Shown in pieces: positions 34,526-42,635 of a stretch of DNA of 64,000 nt. The stretch is taken from assembly GCF_036327755.1 (NCBI RefSeq), contig NZ_CP109596.1, positions 6,820,001 to 6,884,000 on the forward strand. The letters are read 5' to 3'. The position numbers and the translations under genes are program-made. The notes under the pieces were generated by a model. The model had not been told where the DNA came from. It saw nothing but the letters and a program-made list of their open reading frames with translations, and made no database searches. Numbering within the stretch: the first letter of the stretch is position 1; each line of letters starts with the position of its first letter. This stretch comes from Nocardia sp. NBC_01503 (GTDB lineage: Bacteria > Actinomycetota > Actinomycetes > Mycobacteriales > Mycobacteriaceae).

Positions 34526-34735
34526 CGTCACCGGTCAACCTTTCGTCACCGGTCACCGTTTCGCGCACCACCGGTCGTTCCGGCGCGCGCCACCCGCCAT
34601 CCGGGCCCGTGCCCAGCGGCTGTCCCGGCGCGCGCCACCTCGTCATCCTGGCGCGCGCCACCTCGTCATCCGGGCACGTTTTCGGCCGGGATCCACTCAA
34701 ACCGGTTGGACCGCATCCGGTGTGGATCCCGGCCG
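34526..34735. repeat. intergenic repeat cluster with long inverted repeat
   Basis: The 405-base gap after mshC holds no gene but several repeats. CGTCACCGGTCA occurs at 34526-34537 and 34544-34555. GGCGCGCGCCACC occurs at 34582-34594, 34627-34639 and 34650-34662, the last two followed by TCGTCATCC. A perfect 14-base inverted repeat (CGGCCGGGATCCAC and its complement) spans 34683-34696 and 34722-34735 with a 25-base loop. The right arm shares TGTGGATCCCGGCC with 9381-9394. It may act as a terminator for mshC and looks like a dispersed repeat element. Confidence 0.6.
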
Positions 34736-34873
34736 ACCGCCTACCGGGAGGACGGGGTGGTGCCGCATTTCGATCAGGTCGCCCGCGCCCGAGGGAATCC
34801 GCCCTCCCTTTTGCCGGGTTTGGGCGATACGGTGAGGCATTGATGCTCTCACCCTCGAAGAGGAGGTCCCGAG

Positions 34874-37837
34874 GTGACTGCGGTTCCCGGGTTCGATCGA
34901 TTCCGTGCCGTGCGCAAGCAGATCCGGGCGGGGGGTGAGCTGCTGGGCGCGATGGCGCGTGATCCGCGGATCGTGCGGGACCTGGTGGCCGGATTCACCG
35001 GGCGCGACATCGCCGAACCGGTAGCGGCCCCGGTCGGGGATCATGTGCCGCCCGCGGGATTGAGCGAGTTCATCCGGTCCGCGTACGCCGCACAGGAGGT
35101 CGCTCTCGACGCGGCGCGGGTCACGGCGTATCTGACCGGTTTGCAGCATATTCCGGAGTGGATCACCTTTCATGGCGGCTGGCGGGACGAGGCTCCCGGG
35201 CAGGCCGAGGCGGGCCTGGAATTCGCGCAGGTCGCCAAGTTCATGGGTATTCCGGCGGATCTGCGCTGGCGGGTGCTCGAGGTGAACGAGACGGGCCTGC
35301 GGATGCGGGGTACCGGGCCGCAGGGGCTGGCGCTGGGCTTGTGGATCACGGTGACCGGCAACGACTCCGGTGCGGTGGTGCATGTGGACGCGGGGTTGGC
35401 GGGCCAGCCGATCGAGGGCCCGTTGGGTGCGACGGTGGCGCGCAGTCTCGGTGACGCACTGCGCGATTCGCTGGCCGCCCTGCCCGCGGTGATCGCCGCC
35501 GCGGGCACCGAGCCCGCGCGTGCGGCACGCAAGGCGGTGCGGCACAAGGCTTCCGGCGTGGTGCTGGCCCCGACGACCCCGGTGCTGGTGGGTGTGGGTC
35601 AGGTGGTCTCGCGCACGCCCGATCCCGGTTATCCGGATCCGTCGGAGTTGGCGGTGCGCGCGCTGCGGGCCGCGGCCGCCGATACCGGTGCGGGCGCGGG
35701 CCTGCTCGAGCGCGCGGACGCGGTGTTCTCGGTATCGCCGACCTCCTGGCAGTACGGGGATCTGGGTGCGCTGGTGGCGGCCGCGGTGGGTGCGGGTCCG
35801 GTGCAGACGGTGCAGTCCAGTCCCTTCGGCGGGGACGGTGGCCAGTTGGTGATCAATGAGGCCGCCGCCGCGATCGCCGCCGGCGATTACGACATCGTGT
35901 TGGTGACCGGCGCGGAGGCCGGTGCCACCCAGGCCGCGGCCCAGCGCGCGGGAATCGAATTAGATTGGCCGCGACAGGGTTCGAGTGTGCGGCCCACGCG
36001 CACGGTCGGTATCGACAAACCCGCCAACAACGCCGCGGAGACCGCGGCGGGGTTGTTGGCTCCGATCAATATGTACGCGCTGCTCGAGTCGGCGAACCGG
36101 CATCGCCTGGGCCGCACGCCCGCCGAGCACGCGCGTGCGGTGGCCGAATTGTGGTCGCGGTTCTCGGCGGTGGCGGCGGGCAATCCCCATGCCTGGCAGC
36201 CGCAGGAGTTCACGCCCGAGGAGATCGCCACGGTGTCCGAGGCGAATCGGATGATCTCCGCCCCGTATACCAAGCTCGAGTGCGCGAATCTGACGGTCGA
36301 TATGGCCAGTGGTCTGATCATGTGCAGTGCCGCGGCGGCGGAGGCGGCCGGGATTCCGCAGGACAAGTGGGTGTTCCTGCACGCGGGCGCCTCCGGTAGC
36401 GATGAGTGGTTCGTCTCCGAGCGCACCGAATTGGCGGCTTCCCCGGCGATCCGGGCCCTGGGTGCGGCGGTGCTCGAACATGCGGGTCGTGGGATCGAGG
36501 AGATCGCGCATGTGGATCTGTACGCGTGTTTCCCGGTCGCGGTGCAGATCGCGGCCCGCGAATTGGGTCTGGCCGCCGATGATCCCAAGCGGCCGCTGTC
36601 GGTGACCGGTGGTTTGACCTTCGGCGGCGGTCCGGGCAACAACTATGGCGGGCACGCGGTGGCGACCCTGGTGCAGCGGCTGCGCGCCGAACCCGAATCC
36701 TTCGGTCTGGCAACCTCGTTGGGCTGGTATCTGACCAAGCACGCGATCGGGGTGTATTCGGCGACCCCGCCGAAGTCGGCGTACCGGCATCTGACCCCGG
36801 TGATCGAGCATCCTGCGGCCCGCCCGGCCCGCACCGGATATGAGGGTCCTGCGGTGGTCGAGGCGTACACGCTGCCCTATGACCGCCTGGGTGTGCCCGA
36901 GGCGGCGATCCTGAGCGTGCTCACCGCCAAGGGTGAGCGAATCCTGGTGCGCAGCACCGATTCGCAGACCTTGACCGCGCTCACCGACTCCGATTGGCTG
37001 GGCCTGCCGGTCACCGTGGCCGGTGATTCGGTCACCGTGACCGGTACCGATCGGGTCGAGTTGCCCGCTGCGCCGCCGGCTCCGGTGCTGATCGAGCGGC
37101 GCGGGCACGTCATGATCATCACGATCAATCGCCCGCAGGCCCGCAATGCGATCGATCTGGCGACCGCGCTGGGCCTCGAGCGCGCGATCGACGCCTATGA
37201 GGCCGATCCGAACGCGCGCATCGCGATTCTCACCGGTGCGGGCGGATATTTCAGTGCCGGAATGGATCTCAAGGCCGCCGCGCGGGGGGAGGTGCCGGTC
37301 ACCGAGAAGCGCGGCATCCTGGGCATCGTGTCCGAGCCGCCGCGTAAACCTCTCATCGCCGCCGTGGAGGGCCCGGCGCTGGCCGGTGGTTGTGAGTTGG
37401 CGCTGTCGGCGGATCTGATCGTGGCGGCGCGGGATTCGACCTTCGGTATTCCGGAGGTCAAACGTGGCCTGGTCGCGGTGGGCGGCGGCGTGCTGCGCCT
37501 GTCTCAGCGCCTGCCGCGCGCGATCGCGATGGAGTTGACCCTGACCGGTGATCCGATCACCGCGGCGCGCGCGGCCGAGCTGGGTTTGATCAATCAGGTC
37601 GCCGCACCGGGCGAGGCCCTGGAGGCGGCGCTGGAGTTGGCCGAGCGGATCGCGGTGAACGCCCCGTTGAGTATCGACGCGGGTAAGCAGATCATCGACC
37701 AGGCCCCGGATTGGTCGACCGCCGAGGCGTTCGCGCGGCAGGGTCAGGTCGCCGCGGCCGCGCTGTCCTCGCAGGACGCGGGCGAGGGTATGCGCGCGTT
37801 CGTCGAGAAGCGCGATCCGGTGTGGCGCGGCCGCTGA
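34874..37837 (+). CDS. three-part fusion: lipid-binding-like domain, TLP1-type thiolase, enoyl-CoA hydratase
   Basis: A 987-residue protein. Residues about 1-230 look like a SRPBCC or CoxG-type ligand-binding domain (VTAYLTGLQHIPEWITFHGG, LALGLWITVTGNDSG). Residues about 236-650 are a SCP2/TLP1-like thiolase with GGLTFGGGPGNNYGGHAVATLV and LYACFPVAVQIA, but the nucleophile loop is SSPFGGDGGQ with no Cys. Residues about 655-732 match the TLP1 extra C-terminal domain. Residues about 737-987 are a crotonase (INRPQARNAID, GPALAGGCELALSADL, GIPEVKRGLVAVGGG with the catalytic-type Glu). It is probably a fatty-acid or sterol side-chain CoA enzyme. GTG start with AGGAGG. The coding frame is uninterrupted. 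Confidence 0.82.
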   Translation: MTAVPGFDRFRAVRKQIRAGGELLGAMARDPRIVRDLVAGFTGRDIAEPVAAPVGDHVPPAGLSEFIRSAYAAQEVALDAARVTAYLTGLQHIPEWITFHGGWRDEAPGQAEAGLEFAQVAKFMGIPADLRWRVLEVNETGLRMRGTGPQGLALGLWITVTGNDSGAVVHVDAGLAGQPIEGPLGATVARSLGDALRDSLAALPAVIAAAGTEPARAARKAVRHKASGVVLAPTTPVLVGVGQVVSRTPDPGYPDPSELAVRALRAAAADTGAGAGLLERADAVFSVSPTSWQYGDLGALVAAAVGAGPVQTVQSSPFGGDGGQLVINEAAAAIAAGDYDIVLVTGAEAGATQAAAQRAGIELDWPRQGSSVRPTRTVGIDKPANNAAETAAGLLAPINMYALLESANRHRLGRTPAEHARAVAELWSRFSAVAAGNPHAWQPQEFTPEEIATVSEANRMISAPYTKLECANLTVDMASGLIMCSAAAAEAAGIPQDKWVFLHAGASGSDEWFVSERTELAASPAIRALGAAVLEHAGRGIEEIAHVDLYACFPVAVQIAARELGLAADDPKRPLSVTGGLTFGGGPGNNYGGHAVATLVQRLRAEPESFGLATSLGWYLTKHAIGVYSATPPKSAYRHLTPVIEHPAARPARTGYEGPAVVEAYTLPYDRLGVPEAAILSVLTAKGERILVRSTDSQTLTALTDSDWLGLPVTVAGDSVTVTGTDRVELPAAPPAPVLIERRGHVMIITINRPQARNAIDLATALGLERAIDAYEADPNARIAILTGAGGYFSAGMDLKAAARGEVPVTEKRGILGIVSEPPRKPLIAAVEGPALAGGCELALSADLIVAARDSTFGIPEVKRGLVAVGGGVLRLSQRLPRAIAMELTLTGDPITAARAAELGLINQVAAPGEALEAALELAERIAVNAPLSIDAGKQIIDQAPDWSTAEAFARQGQVAAAALSSQDAGEGMRAFVEKRDPVWRGR

Positions 37838-38190
37838 GCGCGGGTTCTCGTGCCCGGTGAGTGCGTGGTCTCCCGGTGGTTCGGTGCCTGTGGCCCGGAC
37901 CGCCGGGCCGCTACGGCGACTCGTGCCCAGGGCGCGCGGCGAATCCCGCCGGGCGGGTCACACCCGGGCGGGAGCGCGATTTGCCCGCCTCGGTCGCATC
38001 GTTCGAATATGTTGTCGCACAGTCGCACTCGCCGCTGACGGTGGGTGCGGTCGGGGGTTCGCCGAATCGCGGCACCCCCACAGCCCTTGCGCCGATCCCG
38101 GCGCGGGGGCCGGGTCACCTCGAACGCCGGGGTGTCCCACCGGTGTGCTCCGCCGTGGCGGGGTGGGACCGGGTTCGAAGAGAGGTTTTC

Positions 38191-39090
38191 ATGACATCGG
38201 CTGATCCCGGTGAGTCCGCGCTGGAGTTGCGCCACGACGGATTGTTGTTGTCGGCCAGGCATTTCGGGGAGGCCGACGCACCCCTGGTGATGCTGTTGCA
38301 CGGTTTTCCCGATACCCCGCACAGCTGGGACGGTGTGATCCCGCTGTTGGTGGAGTCCGGTTTCCAGGTCCTGACCCCGTGGCTGCGCGGGTACACCCCC
38401 GAGTCGGCCTCGCGTTCCGCCCGCTATGACCTGATCGCGGTCGCGGAGGACATCGCCGCCTGGCATCGTGCCCTGGGCGGCCCGCCCACCCATCTGGTGG
38501 GCCACGACTGGGGTGCGTTCGCGGCGATGATCCTGGCCAAACGCCATCCGCGCCAATGGCTTTCGCTGACCCTGCTGGCCATCCCGCCCTTCGGTGGCGG
38601 GTTCCCCCTGTCCGCGGCCCGTCATCTGCCCCGCCAAACCGTGCTGTCCTCCTACATCCCCCTCATGCAATCCGGGCTCTCTCCGCGTCTGCTGACCCGC
38701 GACAACGCGGCCTTCATCCGCCGCCTGTGGCATCGCTGGTCCCCGGAGTGGTCGTTCACCGACACCGATTTCGCCCCCACCGCACAGGTTTTCACCCACC
38801 GCGCCACCGCGTGGGCCGCCACCCGCTACTACCGCTCGCTGTTCACCGTCCACCGCGCCCCCACCCGTGATTTCCATCGACTGCTGCTCGCCCCACCCGC
38901 TCAACTCCCCACCTTGGCGCTGTCGGGAGCAGATGACGGCTGCATGTCCGCGGATCTGCAACGCCTCCTGGCCGCGAGTGCGGGCGTATCGGCGGCGCAA
39001 CTGGCGAACACCGGCCACTTCCTGCACGCCGAACACCCGGCCGCCGTAGCCGAGCACCTCGTGGCCCATCTGCACGATCACTCGCACTGA
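38191..39090 (+). CDS. alpha/beta hydrolase, epoxide-hydrolase-like
   Basis: A 299-residue hydrolase with oxyanion-hole motif LLHGFPDTPHSWD, nucleophile elbow VGHDWGAFAAM (Asp as nucleophile, as in epoxide hydrolases and dehalogenases) and terminal His in NTGHFLHAEHP. The cap domain lies between. The substrate is unknown. The ATG at 38191 follows GAAGAGAGG; the frame upstream is open but has no family sequence. The 353 bases before it (37838-38190) contain no convincing gene or repeat. Confidence 0.85.
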   Translation: MTSADPGESALELRHDGLLLSARHFGEADAPLVMLLHGFPDTPHSWDGVIPLLVESGFQVLTPWLRGYTPESASRSARYDLIAVAEDIAAWHRALGGPPTHLVGHDWGAFAAMILAKRHPRQWLSLTLLAIPPFGGGFPLSAARHLPRQTVLSSYIPLMQSGLSPRLLTRDNAAFIRRLWHRWSPEWSFTDTDFAPTAQVFTHRATAWAATRYYRSLFTVHRAPTRDFHRLLLAPPAQLPTLALSGADDGCMSADLQRLLAASAGVSAAQLANTGHFLHAEHPAAVAEHLVAHLHDHSH

Positions 39091-39152
39091 GAACTCGGCG
39101 GGAGCCCCGAGTCATGAGGCTCGAACTCCTGCAAAGTGTGCTGGGTTTCCTG

Positions 39153-39177
39153 TTAGCCTTCCTACTATGAAGGCTAA
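39153..39177. promoter_or_regulatory. toxin-antitoxin operator overlapping the start codon
   Basis: A perfect 9-base inverted repeat, TTAGCCTTC and GAAGGCTAA, with a 7-base spacer. The antitoxin ATG (39167) lies inside it. Binding of the RHH antitoxin here would block both promoter clearance and translation start, the usual autoregulation in such pairs. Confidence 0.65.
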
Positions 39178-39421
39178 TACCTCGCTGAGCTTGGATGGCA
39201 CCCTGCTGGAGCAGTCCAAAGAGGTCGCCGCACAGTTGGGTATCAAGCTGTCGACCTTCGTCGAATCGGCGCTACGTGACAAACTGCTCGCCAATTCCGC
39301 ACAGATCGCCGCCGATTACGAGCGTGCTCGCGGCCGCGACACCGACGAGCATTTCGCCGAGGCCGAGGCCGAGCGGGCCGCCATGGTCGAGGCCATTCGC
39401 GCGGACGGCGCGGCGTGGTAA
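39167..39421 (+). CDS. ribbon-helix-helix-type antitoxin
   Basis: An 84-residue acidic protein. The N-terminus (MKANTSLSLDGTLLEQSKEV, AAQLGIKLSTFVESALRDKL) is typical of a beta strand followed by two helices, as in CopG/ParD/MazE-type antitoxins. The C-terminal half is highly charged and probably disordered until it wraps the toxin. It overlaps the downstream toxin gene by seven bases. It should neutralise that toxin and repress the pair through the palindrome at the start codon. Confidence 0.78.
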   Translation: MKANTSLSLDGTLLEQSKEVAAQLGIKLSTFVESALRDKLLANSAQIAADYERARGRDTDEHFAEAEAERAAMVEAIRADGAAW

Positions 39422-39786
39422 CAGTCGCGACGCCCGCACACGGCGAACTCTGGCACTATCTGCCCACCATCGCGGGCCGTGAGAAGCCCTCTTCGCTCGG
39501 TGGCGACCGAGTGCTGATCCTGTCCCGGACCGCCGCGAACGCTCTGCTGCCGACGGTGCTGGCAGTCCCGGTCGAACTGGCCCCGAGAATGCCCGGTTTG
39601 GCTGTCCCACTCTCCGATACCGATCCGCTCCCCGGTCTGTCCGCGGTCGTATACCGCATCACTCCGGTGTACCGCCCGTGGTTGCAGGACCGTATCGGTG
39701 TTGTGGGTGAGTCCACGCTGCGCCAAGTCGTCGGGGCCCTGCTGGGTTTGGTCGCCCCGGACACGGTGATTTCTCCCGAACGATAG
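39415..39786 (+). CDS. MazF/PemK-like toxin
   Basis: A 123-residue protein with the CcdB/MazF barrel pattern: HGELWHYLPTIAGRE, then a strand block RVLILSRTAANALLPTVLAVPV, the GLAVPLSDTDPLPGLSAVV segment and a C-terminal helix GESTLRQVVGALLGLVAP. Known relatives are mostly mRNA interferases. The GTG start overlaps the antitoxin stop, so expression depends on antitoxin translation. Target unknown; a gyrase-type CcdB function is not excluded. Confidence 0.75.
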   Translation: MVTVATPAHGELWHYLPTIAGREKPSSLGGDRVLILSRTAANALLPTVLAVPVELAPRMPGLAVPLSDTDPLPGLSAVVYRITPVYRPWLQDRIGVVGESTLRQVVGALLGLVAPDTVISPER

Positions 39787-39854
39787 CCGGTCACTCAGGC
39801 ATTCGAGGCCGCATCAGCGGCGAATACCTGTGCGCACCTTGCTATTACAGACTC

Positions 39855-40268
39855 TCATGAAGTGAGCTCGATACCCGATGCCGCGGTGAGCATGGCCCGG
39901 AAGGCCGGGCATTGCATATGGGTGGGGGCGGGGCAGGCCGCGGCGTGGCGCAGGGTGTCGCGCACGGTGGTGAGTTCGGCGATGGTGCGGTCGAGTTCGT
40001 GCGCCTTGTCCGAGAGCAGGTTTCGGTCCAGGTGGGGTCGGCCGTCGTCGGTGAACATGGTGGCGATGTCGTCGAGGGGGAATCCGGCCGCGCGCGCCAT
40101 GGCGATCAGGGCCAGCTGTATCAGCACGTCCGGGGCGTATTGGCGGCGTTGACCGCGGCGGCCGGTGGAGGTGATGAGCTGGCGTTGTTCGTAGTAGCGC
40201 AGGGTGGAGGCGGGCACGCCCGAGCGGGCGATGACTTCACCGATATCCAGATCCGTATCCGAAAGCAT
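39855..40268 (-). CDS. MerR-family transcriptional regulator
   Basis: A 137-residue regulator with N-terminal winged helix (DIGEVIARSGVPASTLRYYE, QRQLITSTGRRGQRRQY), helical dimer arm (LDRNLLSDKAHELDRTIAEL) and a C-terminal segment with two Cys (ACPAPTHMQC) that could sense metal or redox state. The start at 40268 is preferred over an extension to 40364, which runs through the promoter. It is divergent from a methyltransferase and probably acts at the 19-base-spacer promoter between them. Confidence 0.85.
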   Translation of the reverse strand: MLSDTDLDIGEVIARSGVPASTLRYYEQRQLITSTGRRGQRRQYAPDVLIQLALIAMARAAGFPLDDIATMFTDDGRPHLDRNLLSDKAHELDRTIAELTTVRDTLRHAAACPAPTHMQCPAFRAMLTAASGIELTS

Positions 40269-40272
40269 GGGG

Positions 40273-40303
40273 TTGACCTCGAGTCGACTTGAACTGACAA
40301 GGT
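40273..40303 (+). promoter_or_regulatory. MerR-type promoter with 19-base spacer
   Basis: TTGACC (40273-40278) and CAAGGT (40298-40303) are separated by 19 bases, the distorted spacing that MerR proteins correct. The spacer holds the dyad centred in CTCGAGTCGACTTGA (40278-40292), similar to SoxR boxes. It would drive the methyltransferase at 40345. Confidence 0.6.
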
Positions 40304-40344
40304 GGAGTGTGCACCGCAGTTCCCGGCGAGTAAAGGAGAACCCC

Positions 40345-41187
40345 ATGGCCACCGAATCGCGCACCGATGAGCAGAGCAGTCGCTGGAACGGACATTCAGG
40401 GCAGGTGTGGGTGCAGTCCCAGGGGTTGCTCGATCAGGTGATGAGACCGCTCGAGGAGTTGCTGGTGCGGCCGGTGATCGCGGGATCGGGGCTGGCGATT
40501 CTGGATGTGGGGTGCGGGGCGGGGGCCACCTCGTTCGCGGCGGCGCGGCGGATGGGCGCGCCGGGCAGTTGTGTGGGGGTCGATATCTCCGCGCCGATGA
40601 TCGAGGCCGCCCGCGAACGCGCCCGGGATTCGCGGGCGCCGGTGAGTTTTCTGCTCGCCGACGCGCAAACCCACGATTTCGAGCCCGCGTCGTTCGATCT
40701 GATCATGTCCCGGTTCGGGGTGATGTTCTTCCCGGATCCGGTGGCCGCGTTCACGAATCTGCGGGCCGCCGCCCGCGCGGGTGGGGCGTTGCGGATGCTG
40801 GTGTGGCGTAGCCCGCAGGACAATCCGTTCATGACCACCGCCGAACGCGCCGCGGCACCGCTGTTGCCGGATCTGCCCGCGCGGATACCGGATGCGCCGG
40901 GCCAGTTCGGTTTCGCCGACCCCTCGCGCGTGCACCGCATCCTGTCCGAGAGTGGGTGGGGCGATATCGGTATCGGTCCCGCCGATGTGGAGTGCGCGAT
41001 GCCCGTGGACGCGCTGACCCACTACTTCACCAATTTCGGTCCGGTGGGGCTCGCGCTCCCCGGCGCCGATGAGTCCACCCGTGCCGCGGTGATCGAGGTG
41101 GTGCGCGCCGCGTTCGAGCCGTTCGTGCACGGCGATCAGGTCCGCTACACCTCCGCGTGTTGGCTGATCGACGCGCACGCCGCCTGA
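40345..41187 (+). CDS. class I SAM-dependent methyltransferase
   Basis: A 280-residue methyltransferase. Motif I is ILDVGCGAGATSFAAARRMG, followed by CVGVDISAPMIEAARERA (acidic ribose contact), LLADAQTHDFEP and FDLIMSRFGVMFFPDPVAAF (motif post-II). The C-terminal half is a helical substrate lid. The substrate is unknown. The ATG at 40345 has a perfect AAAGGAGAA site. The MerR gene and promoter upstream suggest induction by a toxic or redox-active compound, so detoxification by methylation is one possibility. Confidence 0.85.
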   Translation: MATESRTDEQSSRWNGHSGQVWVQSQGLLDQVMRPLEELLVRPVIAGSGLAILDVGCGAGATSFAAARRMGAPGSCVGVDISAPMIEAARERARDSRAPVSFLLADAQTHDFEPASFDLIMSRFGVMFFPDPVAAFTNLRAAARAGGALRMLVWRSPQDNPFMTTAERAAAPLLPDLPARIPDAPGQFGFADPSRVHRILSESGWGDIGIGPADVECAMPVDALTHYFTNFGPVGLALPGADESTRAAVIEVVRAAFEPFVHGDQVRYTSACWLIDAHAA

Positions 41188-41209
41188 ATTCTGTTGTCCG
41201 GTACCGGGT

Positions 41210-41866
41210 TCAGGGATTGGTGAGGGCGAGCACGGCGTCGGCGAACATGACGTTCTTGATCTCCCCGAGCGTGCCGGGGTCCTTGGCCCCCAGGGGTGCG
41301 AGCAGCGCCACGGCCGCGTCGATCACCTCGGCTTCGGGTGCGGTGGCGTCGATGAGGTCGTATTGGATCGCCTCGGGTGCGGGAAAGCGCCGCCCGGTGG
41401 TCATGGACGCGATCGCGGCTTGGGGGGTCAGTTTGGCTTGGATGAGCGCGGCCATGCCCTTGGTGAACGGGATCCGGATATCGGCTTCGGGAAAGCAGAA
41501 GTAGCCGCGATCGGCGCGCATGACGCGCACATCGTGGGCGATGGCCAGCATGGCTCCGGCCCCGAACGCGTGCCCGGGCAGTGCGGCGGCGGTCGGCAGG
41601 GGCAGGGTGAGCATCCGCGCGAACAGCGACTGCACCTGTGCCACATACCATTGCGCGCGATCGCCGTTGCCCGAGAGCCATTCCAGGTCCAGCCCGTTGG
41701 AGTAGAACTTGCCGCTGCCGGTGGTGATCAGCGCGTGTGCGCCGTCGGCGAGCACGGTGTCCAGCGCGGCGTTGACCTGGTCGAGAAATTCGGGGGTGAA
41801 TCGGTTCTCGTCGCCGCCGAGGTCCAGGACGGCGATCTTGTCGCGATGGGTGAGGGTGGGGCTCAT
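41210..41866 (-). CDS. enoyl-CoA hydratase/isomerase family protein
   Basis: A 218-residue crotonase-fold protein, short for the family. The oxyanion-hole segments are GSGKFYSNGLDLEWL and LPGHAFGAGAMLAIAHD, and FCFPEADIRIPFTKG carries an acidic residue where isomerases have the catalytic Glu. It most resembles delta3,delta2-enoyl-CoA isomerases. Its ATG overlaps the TetR stop codon (ATGA), so both are made from one message. It probably acts in breakdown of unsaturated fatty acyl-CoA. Confidence 0.82.
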   Translation of the reverse strand: MSPTLTHRDKIAVLDLGGDENRFTPEFLDQVNAALDTVLADGAHALITTGSGKFYSNGLDLEWLSGNGDRAQWYVAQVQSLFARMLTLPLPTAAALPGHAFGAGAMLAIAHDVRVMRADRGYFCFPEADIRIPFTKGMAALIQAKLTPQAAIASMTTGRRFPAPEAIQYDLIDATAPEAEVIDAAVALLAPLGAKDPGTLGEIKNVMFADAVLALTNP

Positions 41867-42486
41867 GGTTGTTCCTTCGTGTCGGTGTGGTGTGGTGCGG
41901 GTCCGATCGCGAGGACCGCGCGCACGGCCGCACGCAGATGTTCGCGAGCGGTGGGGTCGGCGAGCCGGTCGCGGTGCAGCAGCACCGCGGTGGGCAGGTC
42001 GACCAGGCAGGTGGTGATGGCATCGACCGCGCGCGCGTCCTTACGCCCCCACAGGTCCAGGGCCAGGCGTTTCATCAATTCGATGAGTGAGCGTTCGAGT
42101 CCGGTGAGCTCGCGGGCGATCTGTTCGGGCAGCTCGTCGCCGAGCAGATCCCCGCGGCGCACGCTCAGCAGCAGCCGGGAGGATTCGGGAAAGCGTTGCG
42201 CGAACACCGCGGGGGCGTCCGCGGCGGCGACCACCGCCTCCACGCCTGCGCCCGCGTGGGCGTCGATCAGTTCGAGCTGTACGGCCCCGAAGCGCCGGGC
42301 CGCGCGAATCCAGGTGCGCCCCAACAGTTCCGCGCGGGATCCGAAGGTGTGGTAGATCGCCCCGTTCGATACCCCGGTGGCGGTGGCGACCGCGCGAATG
42401 GTGACCGCGGCGGCCCCGGCGCGCGCGGCGAGCCCTTCGGCGGCATCGAGCACGGTATCCGGATCGTGGGTGCGGGGACGGGGCAT
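41863..42486 (-). CDS. TetR-family transcriptional regulator
   Basis: A 207-residue regulator with HTH region LAARAGAAAVTIRAVATATG, VSNGAIYHTFGSRAELLGRT. The start at 42486 is chosen because the upstream extension would run through a perfect 26-base palindromic operator. It is translationally coupled to the enoyl-CoA hydratase/isomerase gene downstream. A FadR/PaaR-like role responding to an acyl-CoA is plausible but not shown. Confidence 0.85.
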   Translation of the reverse strand: MPRPRTHDPDTVLDAAEGLAARAGAAAVTIRAVATATGVSNGAIYHTFGSRAELLGRTWIRAARRFGAVQLELIDAHAGAGVEAVVAAADAPAVFAQRFPESSRLLLSVRRGDLLGDELPEQIARELTGLERSLIELMKRLALDLWGRKDARAVDAITTCLVDLPTAVLLHRDRLADPTAREHLRAAVRAVLAIGPAPHHTDTKEQP

Positions 42487-42494
42487 GGTCGAAA

Positions 42495-42520
42495 CATAAC
42501 AGAGCAAGTGCTCTGTTATG
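42495..42520. promoter_or_regulatory. perfect TetR operator palindrome
   Basis: CATAACAGAGCA and its exact complement TGCTCTGTTATG, separated by two bases, lie 8 bases upstream of the TetR start codon. The 12-base arms make this the most symmetric operator candidate in the window. Confidence 0.8.
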
Positions 42521-42635
42521 AATGGTGATGTGGTCCGGATCACCGCCGAGGGGGACCGCAGCTCAGGTGGCCCACCCCGGGCGCGGCCGCCACACGGATG
42601 CCCGCACTGTTCGAATACTCCTGCGGCTCAAGGGT

